A stretch of DNA of 64,000 nt, from positions 124,001 to 188,000 of the forward strand of contig JAGQPX010000012.1 of the NCBI GenBank assembly GCA_020426505.1, read 5' to 3'. Of this stretch, positions 35,032 through 44,358 are shown piece after piece. A program made the translations under genes and the position numbers. The notes under the pieces were generated by a model. That model saw only the letters and a list, made by a program, of their open reading frames with translations, was not told the origin of the DNA and did no database searches. How positions within the stretch are numbered: the first letter of the stretch is position 1; each line of letters opens with the position of its first letter. The stretch comes from Planctomycetaceae bacterium. Lineage in GTDB: Bacteria; Planctomycetota; Planctomycetia; Planctomycetales; Planctomycetaceae.

Positions 35032-38000
35032 TCACTCCTCACCGCGTATCAGCGCGACCACGCCGGCGACGTCTTCCGGCTTGAGTTCCTTCTCCAGGTT
35101 GGCAGGCATCAGTGACACACCGTTCGACTTGAGCACCTCGATGTCCTCTCGGAGCACCGTCTCTTCCTTCCCCTCAGCACGGCGGAGAGTCACGCTTGCC
35201 TTTGTTTCCGCACTGATGAGACCGGTGACCACGCGACCATCAATCGTGAGCAGTGTGTAGCTCGTGTAGTTTGGTTGTCGTTCGCGGTTGGGGTCAAGGA
35301 TAGCGATCAACAGGTCGCGTGCTGACTTGTTCTTGACCGATGCCAGGTCCGGACCGACCGCGTGTCCTTCGGTGCCGAGGCGATGACAGTTGGAGCAGAG
35401 CTTCTTGTAGACAGCTCGGCCTTGCTCACCGTTGGGCGATTGCTCCAAAGCTGATTCGTACTGAGCAATGACCTCTTCGCGATCGGCGGAGGCGGGCTGT
35501 CCCAACACCTTGGTGGCCTGCTCGCGGATACCCTCGTCGGGATGATTCATCAACAGTTCCCGGTCAGCCGGTTCGAGATCGCCCGGGTTGACATCGCCGT
35601 CGGTCATCGCCTGCAGTAGCTCACTCGTGCGTGTTTGTTGCGACAACATCGCATCGACAGCCGCCTTGCGGCACTGCGGGCTGAACGACTCCCAGTTCTC
35701 GACGAGGACTTGGCTCGGCTGATCACCTGCCTGTTGATTGAGAGCTCCGATCGCAGCAAGTTGCAACCGCTGCGACGTCTGCGGATTCAACAGCTCCCCC
35801 AACACGGCTCCCGCACGCTCGAAACTCGCATACGCGAGCAAGTCGATCGCAGCTTCACGAACCGCCTCCGGCAGATCAGCGTCGGCTGCGACTTCCGCGC
35901 TCTGTGCGAATTGACGTTCCACCAACTCACGTGTCGAATCGTCGACGCCTTCCGTTTCGAGCAGCGATACCAGTGAACCGCCCCGGCGTCGCAAGCCGCG
36001 CCCCAACGAAGTCAGCAGAGCCGCACGCACGGCCTCCGGACAGGAGTCACCCGTCAGAATCGCCAGCACGCGTGCACATTTGTCTGTGTCGTTTGCCAAA
36101 CCGATCGACTGTGTTAAATCCAGTATCAGCGGTGATGCTACATCATTCGACGCGGCTGCCAGATTCCCAATGACTCCAATGCGGTCATCCGTCGCTCCCA
36201 TCAACAGGGCAGCTCGCACATCGGGCGTGATCGTGGCGGTCGATGCTAGCTGTAACCAGAGTTCGTTCTTGAGTTCTCCATCCAGTCGTTTGATTGTCAT
36301 TGCCATTGGGAATGCGACCTGAGGATCAGCTGTCGCTGCGCGTGACCGAAGGAGTTGCATGACTCCCTCATCAAGGACTTCTGAATCGTCCCCGGCATCA
36401 TCAAGCCACCGAGATAAGCACTGCAATCCCCGCTTTCGTATGCGTGGATCGATGTCTGAGAGAGCAACAACGATATCGTCTGATGTCAGCACACCCAAAC
36501 CCTGCAGCGTGTCGAGAGCATGACGCCGTGTGACCGGTTGAGGTGACACTGCAGAAAGGCGGCGCACAAAATCGACGATCGATTGATCTTGTCGCTCCCA
36601 CAGAAGCCGCTGGGCTGTCTCGCGAAGCCAAGCATTGCTCGACATTAGATGGACTACAACATGTCCAGACGGTTTGTCACCTAAGTTTGGTGCTTTTTCG
36701 TAAGTCCAATCGGGCGGTGTCAGTCGCCAGATGCGACCGCGATCGTCGCCGCTCTCCAAGTCGACGTGAGCCTTGATGTCTTCCGGGATCGATCGCGGGT
36801 GTTCGATGGTCTCCCGGTACATGTCGAGGATGTACAGGCAGCCGTCCGGAGCATTCACAAAGTTTACTGGTCGGAACCAGGTGTCCGTCGATGTGAGGAA
36901 CTCGACTCCCTCTTCAGCCCGCGTGGCGATGAACGTCGCTCCATCAGGTGTGAGGGTCTTGCGGTGCACGAGGTTGCCCCCCACATCGCCAATGAAAGCG
37001 TTGCCGCGATACTCTTCCGGATAGGCGTCACCCCGATAGATCGTCACACCGGTGGCTGAGGTGAAAAAACCGGTCGCGACGAGTTCGGTATGTGGGAGAC
37101 GTTTGCTGTATTCCGGATCAGCAGCCCGTCGACGTGTGCGGACAATGCGCCACGGCTCAGCCGGACTCTTGCGAAAGACGGGAGCCGCTGCGCCTTCCGC
37201 TGCGATGGTGCGAATGACATCCGGCACCGAGACGCCCGGATTGCCCTCCAGATCACGCCGTTCGTAGACGACATGCTGAATGTGATTGCTGTTGCCGCAA
37301 ACGAAGCGGTTGCCCCAGTCGTCCATGCTGTGACCGAACTGCCGACCGCCAGTGATGAACTCGACCTCCAGAGTTTTCGGGTCGAAGCAGAAGTCAGCTC
37401 CGCGGAGGTCACCCAACACATCGTCACCACGCTTGAGCTCGCCCGAGTTGGTGCCACTCGACACATAGATGCGATTATCCGGACCCCACTTCATGTTGTT
37501 GGCCAGTCCCTGCACGTTTTCCCGACTGAAGCCGGTGAAGATGATTCGTCGCTCGTCCGCGCGGCCGTCGTCATCATTGTCTTTGAGATAGAGCAACTTC
37601 GACGGAGCAAGCACGAACACCCCACCGTCGTAGCAGCAGACCGATGTCACCCAACTCAATCGATCTGCAAAGATCACACTCGTCTCAAACTTGCCGTCGC
37701 CGTCCGTGTCTTCCAGCCGACGGATGATGCCCGCGTCGATCTTGCCGAGCGGCTCGGGCTGATACTGCCGCACCTCGGCTGAGTACGGATATCCGTGCAT
37801 CTCCGCAACGTACATGCGTCCCCACTCGTCAAAGCACGCGTCAATCGGATCGGAAACGAGCGGCTCACTCGCCACGAGTTGCAAGGTGAATCCGTGTTGG
37901 AGCGTAAATGTCGCGAGGGCGTCCTCCGGCTCGACCGCCGGCACACGAGGCAGCTCATCCGCGAGCGACGGCTCGTCAGCAGATAAGGGTGCTGCCATCA

Positions 38001-38058
38001 CGCAGGCGGCAACAAGATTGGTCCCGAGCAATGTCCAAGATCGTCGTCGGTTCGTCAT
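35032..38058 (-). CDS. PVC-type haem-binding CxxCH protein, first in window
   Basis: A 1008-residue secreted protein from ATG 38058 with a signal peptide (about residues 1-27, SWTLLGTNLVAACVMAAP). The first part is an NHL/sorbosone dehydrogenase-like beta-propeller with DTDGDGKFETSVIFADRL and GVFVLAPSKLLYLKDNDDDG calcium-loop-like motifs. A helical repeat region (about 470-850) follows. A c-type haem CSNCH lies at about 888-892 with VGPDLASVKNKSARD after it, and the protein ends in the usual ELKPEDVAGVVALI. These very long proteins are typical of planctomycetes; periplasmic oxidation of sugar-like polymers is suggested but the substrate is unknown. A similar protein is encoded at 59738-62959. 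Confidence 0.92.
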   Translation of the reverse strand: MTNRRRSWTLLGTNLVAACVMAAPLSADEPSLADELPRVPAVEPEDALATFTLQHGFTLQLVASEPLVSDPIDACFDEWGRMYVAEMHGYPYSAEVRQYQPEPLGKIDAGIIRRLEDTDGDGKFETSVIFADRLSWVTSVCCYDGGVFVLAPSKLLYLKDNDDDGRADERRIIFTGFSRENVQGLANNMKWGPDNRIYVSSGTNSGELKRGDDVLGDLRGADFCFDPKTLEVEFITGGRQFGHSMDDWGNRFVCGNSNHIQHVVYERRDLEGNPGVSVPDVIRTIAAEGAAAPVFRKSPAEPWRIVRTRRRAADPEYSKRLPHTELVATGFFTSATGVTIYRGDAYPEEYRGNAFIGDVGGNLVHRKTLTPDGATFIATRAEEGVEFLTSTDTWFRPVNFVNAPDGCLYILDMYRETIEHPRSIPEDIKAHVDLESGDDRGRIWRLTPPDWTYEKAPNLGDKPSGHVVVHLMSSNAWLRETAQRLLWERQDQSIVDFVRRLSAVSPQPVTRRHALDTLQGLGVLTSDDIVVALSDIDPRIRKRGLQCLSRWLDDAGDDSEVLDEGVMQLLRSRAATADPQVAFPMAMTIKRLDGELKNELWLQLASTATITPDVRAALLMGATDDRIGVIGNLAAASNDVASPLILDLTQSIGLANDTDKCARVLAILTGDSCPEAVRAALLTSLGRGLRRRGGSLVSLLETEGVDDSTRELVERQFAQSAEVAADADLPEAVREAAIDLLAYASFERAGAVLGELLNPQTSQRLQLAAIGALNQQAGDQPSQVLVENWESFSPQCRKAAVDAMLSQQTRTSELLQAMTDGDVNPGDLEPADRELLMNHPDEGIREQATKVLGQPASADREEVIAQYESALEQSPNGEQGRAVYKKLCSNCHRLGTEGHAVGPDLASVKNKSARDLLIAILDPNRERQPNYTSYTLLTIDGRVVTGLISAETKASVTLRRAEGKEETVLREDIEVLKSNGVSLMPANLEKELKPEDVAGVVALIRGEE

Positions 38059-38119
38059 GATCAACTCGAATGCGAGAGTGGTCTGTTTCTATCAGCGTGC
38101 CGGGTGACATGCGGCGTTG

Positions 38120-39004
38120 TCAATCGAGGACCAGTTCGGTCGCTCGAAACACGGGGCCCTCGACGCACGTGCGGCGGTAGTCCCAGCCATCGGGGTCGTC
38201 GGTGCGAACGCGCGTCACGCAACTGAAGCACGCACCAAATCCGCATGCCATGGGCGATTCGAGCGAGAGCCAGCAGTCCACTCCCGCCTGTTCGCAGATG
38301 CGGCCGACCGCGTACATCATCGGCAGCGGGCCACAGCAGTAGACAGCGTCCGGTGCATCGTCACTCGCAAGTGACTCGTCGAGCAGGTCCGTCACGAGTC
38401 CATGATGTCCTGCACTGCCATCGTCGGTCGCCAGGAGAATGGTCAGCCCTTCGACGCCTTCCAGATCGGACAAGTCTGCACAGTGATCACTCGACCGCAC
38501 TCCGTAGCAGAGAGTGACTCGCTCTGCTTTTCGCTCTCGTGATCGAGCCGGTTGGCCGTAGGAGCGATGGCCGAGTGCTTCTCTCGCAACTGCCAGCACG
38601 GGCGTGTATCCAATGCCGCCGCCGATGTACATCAGATGCCGGCATTGAGGCACCGGGTATCCATTCCCCAGCGGTCCCCAGAATTCAACCGCCTCGCCAC
38701 CGTTCCACTCGCTCATCAGCCCGGTCATCTTGCCGATCACGTGATAGACAAAGTCGATCGCCTCCGGGCCATCGTCACCGTCGGCCGTGTCGTACAGGGC
38801 GAACGGACGACCGAGGAGAGGATCAGTGCCTCCCTCAGGCCGAACCATGAAGAACTGGCCCGGCATGATCGTGCGTGCCGCCTCCGGACAATGCAAACGC
38901 AGACGATACGTATCGGCCGCCAGTTGCTGCTGCTCGATGACCCGCGCCGTCGTCCATCCCGCGTGAGCCATCATCCCGGGCAGGTTGTCACACTGCGTTG
39001 TCAT
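38120..39004 (-). CDS. pyrK: Dihydroorotate dehydrogenase electron transfer subunit (PyrK)
   Basis: A 294-residue flavin reductase-like subunit that passes electrons from dihydroorotate to NAD in pyrimidine synthesis. The FAD-binding motif is RPFALY at residues 66-71 and the NAD-binding GGGIGYTPVLAVA starts at 128. The C-terminal [2Fe-2S] ligands are all present: Cys254, Cys259 and Cys262 (ESPMACGFGACFSC) plus Cys280. Met1, Met11 and Met12 are all possible starts. The catalytic PyrD partner is not in the window. It follows the pseudouridine synthase gene by 18 nt on the minus strand and precedes the PVC haem protein gene. Confidence 0.93.
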   Translation of the reverse strand: MTTQCDNLPGMMAHAGWTTARVIEQQQLAADTYRLRLHCPEAARTIMPGQFFMVRPEGGTDPLLGRPFALYDTADGDDGPEAIDFVYHVIGKMTGLMSEWNGGEAVEFWGPLGNGYPVPQCRHLMYIGGGIGYTPVLAVAREALGHRSYGQPARSRERKAERVTLCYGVRSSDHCADLSDLEGVEGLTILLATDDGSAGHHGLVTDLLDESLASDDAPDAVYCCGPLPMMYAVGRICEQAGVDCWLSLESPMACGFGACFSCVTRVRTDDPDGWDYRRTCVEGPVFRATELVLD

Positions 39005-39022
39005 GTTTGGAGAGTCAATGGG

Positions 39023-39877
39023 TTAACGTTGTGTCGAGGAAGGCTTCCGTCGGCGTGTGCCGGGCGATGCCTGCTTGCGTGGTGCAGAGGTCTTCTTGAC
39101 TAACTCACGCAGCGCGTTGACCTCAGCCTGGCGGAGTTCTCGAAACTCGCCCGGCTTGAGTTTGCCCAGCCGCACCGGACCGAATCCGACTCGCTGAAGT
39201 TTCATGACTTTGTAGCCCACCTTGGCCAACAACCTGCGAATCTCACGATTGCGGCCTTCCCTGAGTCGCAGTTCGAGGAACGTGCTTTTGCCCTGCTTCC
39301 TGATCGGCCTGACGCTCTCGGCTTTGAACTTGCCGTCTGAGAAGTACATGCCTCGTTCGAGTTCGTTGAGGACCGATCGAGGCGGATGGCCGGCGACCTG
39401 CACCTGATACGTGCGATCGATGCGGTATCGAGGATGAGCCAGTTTGTTCCCCAGCTCGCCATCATTCGTGACGATCAACAGACCTTCACTTGTCTCGTCA
39501 AGTCGACCCACGGCGAACAGCCGTGGCCCCGAGGGGAACAGTTCCGTCACGTTGCGTCGTCCGCCGGGGTCGTGATGCGTGCAGAGGTAGCCAACCGGTT
39601 TGTTGAGGGCGAAGTACTGCTTGCGTTCCAGCCGGAGTCGCTCGCCATCGAAGGTCACCGTCTGCTCGAAGGGATCAACCTGTGTGCCGAGTTCCGTAAC
39701 AATCTCACCATCGATCGTCACGCGGCCTGACGTAATGTACTCCTCACAATGTCGACGTGATCCCAGACCGGCTGCCGCGAGGAACCGTTGCAGCCGCATT
39801 GGTCCGATGGGGTCAGAAGTGGACGTCTTCGCTGGGGCAGGATGACGGTTTCGATGGAGCGGACGTGGAGCGGACAT
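39023..39877 (-). CDS. RsuA/RluB family pseudouridine synthase
   Basis: A 284-residue RNA-modifying enzyme. Residues about 25-80 are an S4 RNA-binding domain (MRLQRFLAAAGLGSRRHCEE), and the catalytic domain shows the family motif GRLDETSEGLLIVTNDG with the catalytic Asp. The C-terminus is basic and Ser/Arg-rich, a likely rRNA-binding tail. ATG 39877 is used; a TTG lies three codons upstream. It modifies uridine in 16S or 23S rRNA; which position is not decidable (RluB-like from overall length). The neighbour upstream is a secreted acidic protein, 21 nt away, an unrelated pairing. Confidence 0.93.
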   Translation of the reverse strand: MSAPRPLHRNRHPAPAKTSTSDPIGPMRLQRFLAAAGLGSRRHCEEYITSGRVTIDGEIVTELGTQVDPFEQTVTFDGERLRLERKQYFALNKPVGYLCTHHDPGGRRNVTELFPSGPRLFAVGRLDETSEGLLIVTNDGELGNKLAHPRYRIDRTYQVQVAGHPPRSVLNELERGMYFSDGKFKAESVRPIRKQGKSTFLELRLREGRNREIRRLLAKVGYKVMKLQRVGFGPVRLGKLKPGEFRELRQAEVNALRELVKKTSAPRKQASPGTRRRKPSSTQR

Positions 39878-39898
39878 GGAGATCAATCAGTGGGGAAG

Positions 39899-40540
39899 TC
39901 ATCGCTCGCCGTCGCGGTGGTCACGACAATTGCGACGGGCAGCAAGGGCTTCGTAGTAGCGGCGGACCAACTCATCGTACTCGGGAAGGTACGTCTCGCT
40001 AAAGGCACTTCGCATCTGTTCTCGTACTTTCGGCGGAAGATGTCCCCAGACCGCGGTCGCGAGACCCAGTCGATGCTCCTCGGGCCCTGAGGTACCATCC
40101 GCCTCACTCGTCCGTTCGGTCGACTCACGAGACGCCGCATTCGGGTCGGGAGTCGGCTCTTGCGAATCGGGCGGCTGCGTGTCTTCTCCCTGAGATGATT
40201 GTGGTTCCGATGACGTCGATTGACCGGAGGCGGAGGCCTGCTGTTGTTGGGGTGACGGCGGAGGCGGGGTGTTCGGCGGGTTCGCCTGCTCCAGCAGGGC
40301 GTCGATGTCATCGAGAATCTGCTGTTGAATCGATGTCGTCACGTCATCGAGTTGAGCTTCGGTGAGTCGTGACTGAGCGCGGGCCGTGTTGTCGAGCAGT
40401 CGCCCGACAACGACCGGAGTGGACTCGACCTGTTTGTCCTCTTCGAGCGACTCGAGCAGTTGCTTGTCATGATCGTCGGCGTGTGTGAGACCGGTCATCA
40501 TCGCGACGGAGAGTGGAACCATTACGCATCCGATCAACAT
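39899..40540 (-). CDS. Secreted Gln/Pro/Ser-rich protein of unknown function
   Basis: About 213 residues from ATG 40540, which gives a proper signal peptide (LIGCVMVPLSVAMMTGLTHA, cut before DD). The frame is also open to an ATG at 40652-40654 that overlaps the previous stop (ATGA), adding 38 residues encoded mostly by a copy of the dispersed GGGTGGC repeat, so the longer form is doubtful. After the signal comes an acidic helical segment, a long Gln/Pro/Ser/Glu-rich linker and a conserved-looking end (WGHLPPKVREQMRSAFSETY, YDELVRRYYEAL). It follows the large coiled-coil and vWA genes and resembles the small protein often seen at the end of that operon. Function unknown. Confidence 0.75.
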   Translation of the reverse strand: MLIGCVMVPLSVAMMTGLTHADDHDKQLLESLEEDKQVESTPVVVGRLLDNTARAQSRLTEAQLDDVTTSIQQQILDDIDALLEQANPPNTPPPPSPQQQQASASGQSTSSEPQSSQGEDTQPPDSQEPTPDPNAASRESTERTSEADGTSGPEEHRLGLATAVWGHLPPKVREQMRSAFSETYLPEYDELVRRYYEALAARRNCRDHRDGER

Positions 40541-40580
40541 TCTCACGGCTTGGCCAGCGCGACCACCCGAGCTCACGACC

Positions 40581-40616
40581 GCAGGACCATCCGCTTCGCT
40601 TCTGACCCTGCCACGC
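40581..40616. repeat. Dispersed GGGTGGC repeat, copy B (3' half)
   Basis: GGACCATCCGCTTCGCTTCTG-type sequence followed by ACCCTGCCACG matches the conserved 3' half of copies C and D. The 5' boundary (about 40550-40580) is not recognisable. It lies between the coiled-coil gene and the start of the small secreted protein gene, within the frame of the longer alternative start. Confidence 0.65.
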
Positions 40617-40650
40617 GCTTCGAGAGTCGTGGCTTGATGCATGTACTCTC

Positions 40651-43600
40651 TCATGGTTGCTCATCATCATGCGGGGCCAGATCGCTCGGCAGACCCTGTG
40701 AATCGATGAAGTCTTGCAGCAGGTCTCTCGCGAGTTCGGCCACCTGAGTCTGTTCGCGTGCTAGCTCCTGTTGTTGTTCGCTGACGTCAGGAGAGGCGTC
40801 CTCCTGATTAGCTTGCTCGGCGAGTTCGATCGTTCTCTCATTGATGTCGGCCTGCATCTGACGGAGCAGGCGGAGTTGCAGGGCGATGTGCTGATCGGGT
40901 ACAGAATCGGCAGGTGCCGGTTGACCGGGCGGTGTTGAAGTCGCCGGCGTCGCTTCTTCCCCTTGCGTCTCCGGGGGGGGGAGAACGTCCACAACGGACA
41001 ACAGACGCGCCGCTGCCGTTTGTTGTGCCTCGATAGTGGACTCTCCAATCTCCCGTTCATCGAGTGCATCGACCGCACTCTGCATCAGGTCGTGAGCCGT
41101 TCGGATCACCATTGTCACGACAGCCAGATCGGCGACCACATCCTGCTGTTCGCTGAGTTCGTCCCGTAAAGTGTTCTGTTGATCGGTGAGTGTCTTCAGA
41201 TGGCGAAGCAGCGGACGGCTCCATGACCCGCGAGCCGTCTGGTGGTCATTCAACGCGATCGTCTCGGTCGCCAATGCTTGTTGACGATCGGCGAGATCGC
41301 GTAGCGTCTCTGCGAGTTGCCGCATTTGCAACTGGGCCTGCTGGCGTTCGATCTGTTGTTGCTGCTCGGTGAGTTCGTTCGCCAATTGCTCCAGATCGTC
41401 AAGGGCTTCCTGCTGATTCTCGGCGACGTCCTGAGGCTGCTCTCGTTCGAGGGCCGATTGCGCATCCCGCATGCGTTGAGCCGCGCGACTGGCTGTTCGA
41501 GCCGCATCTCCCGCCGACTGACGTTTGAGTTGCCGGGCCAGCTCGTCCGCCTGCTCAGCAAGTTCCGCCTGCTCCTTCCGCAGTCGTTGCAGCTCTTGTT
41601 CACGCTCCGGGTCGGCGGATGGGCTGAGTGCCTGCTGGGAAGTCTGAGCCAATATCTCCTGTTCCTTTCGCAGCGCCTCCACCTCTTCCTGTTGTTCCTG
41701 CAATTTCGACAGCATCTCTTCAGGGTTGTCGAAGGCGGACTCGTTCAACTGTTGACCGAAATCGCGCAAGGCGGCGATCACCTGCTCCTGAGCCTCGACC
41801 GCGGAGGGGATCTCGTTCCGCTTGAGTGACTCCGCCGCCTGATGCATGTTTCCCGCCGTGCCGTGTTGCGACAGCCACTCGCGCGCCTGCTCCAGCAACT
41901 CGTTCGACGAGGATTCGGTCACGCTTTCTGCGTCAGACTCCTCCTCAGGTTCGGTCGGCGGTTGGAGCAACTCGTCCAGTCGCGAGGCGAGTTGGCGTTG
42001 GCGTTCGGACAATCGGGCGAGGTCGGCCTGCTCCTGATCACTCAGCCGTGATGACGATTTGCCGAGCGTGCGTTGCCCGACGTCCTTGGTCGACTGCTGC
42101 ACGCTGCGTTGATCGGAGACGATCGCATCTAACTCGCTGTTCAGGCGAAAGCGTTGCTTCCATCCGCCGAGTGTGTTGGCCGCGTCGGCCAGGACAGCGA
42201 GAGCGGATGCCTGAGCGTCCTCAGCATTCTGAAACTGTTCGGCCACTTCTTTGTCTGACAAGTTGTCCAGCTCACCTTCTTCGGTCGACCGACTGTCGCT
42301 TGTAGCTGCCGACTTCCGTCCACGGGCGAGTGACTGCTCAATCTGTGACAGCCAGTTCGCATCCAAGTCATTCAGGTCATCGATCAGTGCAGAGAGTCGC
42401 TGAGTGGCTTCCGGGGCTTCGATTTTGTTGAGGTCCAGTTCGCTGCGGATGCCCTCGACTTCGCCCTTCAAACCGGAAGATTCGTCGGTGATGAGTCGGC
42501 GAATATCACGTTGTTCCTGCTCAGCCTGTTTGAGGAGTTCCAAGTCCTCTGCACGCAACTGCTGGGTCAATTCGGCCTGAATCCGCAGTTGTGTGGTGAT
42601 GTCGCGTGCTCGTGCCTGTCGATCCCGAACGGCTTCGAGGGTGTCAAGCAACCCGGACTGCCTCGCGGCCAACTCACGGTGTTTGTCCTCTGAGGAGAGG
42701 ACTGTGAGATGACGCCGGGCGCTGGTGCCGACCTGACCTGCCGGACTGTCTGCCTCAATGCCGACATCACACGCATCGACGGCTTCCACCCAGAATGTGA
42801 TGCGTGTGCCAGGTGAAAGACCGAGCGGACCGAGTTGCCAGTCTTCTTCGTGTGTCAGGTCTGTGGGCAGCGATGAAGTGAGTTCGAGTGAGACAGTTTC
42901 TGCTGACGGGGGCTCTTCTTCCGTGACGACCTGATCGGTGTGCCGCAGTTGCAAAGCGGCTAACCCCAGATCGTCCTGGGCGATGACCCGCAGGGGGACT
43001 GTCGCTTCGGGTGTAACACTCATGTCGGTCGCCGGTTGATCGATGTAGACCACCGGCGGGCGGTCGGCGATGCCTCGCAGCTCGTAGCGAGGTGGATCGG
43101 GCTCGTGCAGTCCATGTTCGTCGACTAGTTCGATCCAGTACCACGACGATCCCGGCTCCTCAATGTCAAACTCGACGACGAGTTGACGTCCAGCGTCTGA
43201 AAGCGTGATCGGCTGATCGGCATGACCCTCCCGGTGTAGATGGGCGGCTGCGAGCCGCTTGCTCGCTTTGGCTTGGATGCGCACGTGTGTGCCGACGAGT
43301 CCCTCGATGAGACCCGCCGTGTCCTGCTTCGTCGGCGGTTGCCGTGTGTATGGCGGTGGCTCCAACGAGATACTCATTGAGGTCAACGCGGGGGCGGGGA
43401 CCACGTCGAGCGCCTGCCATGCTGTTCCGTCGTCGTCACCCCCTCGCACGCGAAATCGCAGCGGACCACGATAGGCCAATAACGTGACGATGCCGACCTC
43501 ATGTGAGTCGCCCTGCGCATCGCGGAGTTGTGTGGAGCGGACGGTCTGCGCCTGTTGTTGATCGTCCGGCAACATGAGTTCGAGTGTCAGATCGGTCGGC

Positions 43601-44283
43601 AACTCGCCGAGCGAATTCTCTGCATAAACGGTCAGCGGTTCACCAGCAGTTGTCCTCAGTGACTCGGTCGCAAGCGGCCTCAAGTCCGCATCGAGCAGTT
43701 GCAATTCGGTCGCGCGTGGCCAGGGAACATCATCCAACGGCAGGACCAATCGCCAGAGCGCCGTCTGTGCAACGAGAGGTGACACCAGCACAGTGACCAC
43801 GCCAATCACGCCCATGAGGACCGCAGAGGCGACAGCCTGTTGAACGGGTCTCGTCGAAAAGACACGATCGATGTCGACATCCCTCACTGTGCTGTCAGCC
43901 CGTTTGATCGCGACTTGCTGCAGCACAGGTGAGCCGAGAGACGGGTCTGAGTTCGTAGCGCGAAACTGAGCCGCGCTGGCCAAGTTGTCGTCCGCGGATG
44001 CCTGACTTCGTTCAATCAATCGGGCGACATCGACGTCGGACACTTCGACCAACAATGGCCGCACCAGTTCCCGGTACAGCACGAACAACGACACGCCAAG
44101 GATGCTGAATGACAGAAGTATCCTGATCAACGCGGCATCGAGATGGACGGTCCAGTCGACCAGACCGATGAACCACACCAGCCCGCACAATGTGATGAAG
44201 ACCCACGCCAGCCCGCGCACAAGCAGCAGTCGCTTGAGACGACTGCGAACCTGTTCTGCGATCGTGTTCCAGCGGTCAGACAT
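40651..44283 (-). CDS. DUF4175-like membrane protein with long coiled coil
   Basis: A 1210-residue protein. Two N-terminal membrane helices (about 24-41 and 53-70) and a third at 148-171 place a small loop and then a large periplasmic domain (180-530, beta-rich, with WPRATELQLLDADLRPLATE-type strands). From about 540 to 1190 nearly the whole chain is Gln/Glu/Arg/Leu-rich coiled coil, with a few short Ser-rich hinges. I associate this layout with DUF4175-like proteins that stand beside vWA genes in planctomycetes. It is coded 75 nt after the vWA gene on the same strand. A role in envelope stress or MoxR-type assembly is inferred from context, not motif. Confidence 0.82.
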   Translation of the reverse strand: MSDRWNTIAEQVRSRLKRLLLVRGLAWVFITLCGLVWFIGLVDWTVHLDAALIRILLSFSILGVSLFVLYRELVRPLLVEVSDVDVARLIERSQASADDNLASAAQFRATNSDPSLGSPVLQQVAIKRADSTVRDVDIDRVFSTRPVQQAVASAVLMGVIGVVTVLVSPLVAQTALWRLVLPLDDVPWPRATELQLLDADLRPLATESLRTTAGEPLTVYAENSLGELPTDLTLELMLPDDQQQAQTVRSTQLRDAQGDSHEVGIVTLLAYRGPLRFRVRGGDDDGTAWQALDVVPAPALTSMSISLEPPPYTRQPPTKQDTAGLIEGLVGTHVRIQAKASKRLAAAHLHREGHADQPITLSDAGRQLVVEFDIEEPGSSWYWIELVDEHGLHEPDPPRYELRGIADRPPVVYIDQPATDMSVTPEATVPLRVIAQDDLGLAALQLRHTDQVVTEEEPPSAETVSLELTSSLPTDLTHEEDWQLGPLGLSPGTRITFWVEAVDACDVGIEADSPAGQVGTSARRHLTVLSSEDKHRELAARQSGLLDTLEAVRDRQARARDITTQLRIQAELTQQLRAEDLELLKQAEQEQRDIRRLITDESSGLKGEVEGIRSELDLNKIEAPEATQRLSALIDDLNDLDANWLSQIEQSLARGRKSAATSDSRSTEEGELDNLSDKEVAEQFQNAEDAQASALAVLADAANTLGGWKQRFRLNSELDAIVSDQRSVQQSTKDVGQRTLGKSSSRLSDQEQADLARLSERQRQLASRLDELLQPPTEPEEESDAESVTESSSNELLEQAREWLSQHGTAGNMHQAAESLKRNEIPSAVEAQEQVIAALRDFGQQLNESAFDNPEEMLSKLQEQQEEVEALRKEQEILAQTSQQALSPSADPEREQELQRLRKEQAELAEQADELARQLKRQSAGDAARTASRAAQRMRDAQSALEREQPQDVAENQQEALDDLEQLANELTEQQQQIERQQAQLQMRQLAETLRDLADRQQALATETIALNDHQTARGSWSRPLLRHLKTLTDQQNTLRDELSEQQDVVADLAVVTMVIRTAHDLMQSAVDALDEREIGESTIEAQQTAAARLLSVVDVLPPPETQGEEATPATSTPPGQPAPADSVPDQHIALQLRLLRQMQADINERTIELAEQANQEDASPDVSEQQQELAREQTQVAELARDLLQDFIDSQGLPSDLAPHDDEQP

Positions 44284-44358
44284 GAGTCATGTGTGTGAAG
44301 GACTCGAAGGAGAGGTGATGCATGCGTCATGACTCGACACACGCACAACCTCCATCCA

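Noticed and set aside
44284..44335. GAGTCATG/CATGACTC inverted repeat between the vWA and coiled-coil genes
   Set aside because: Only 8 bp with a 36-nt loop, within a short intergenic gap; probably chance.
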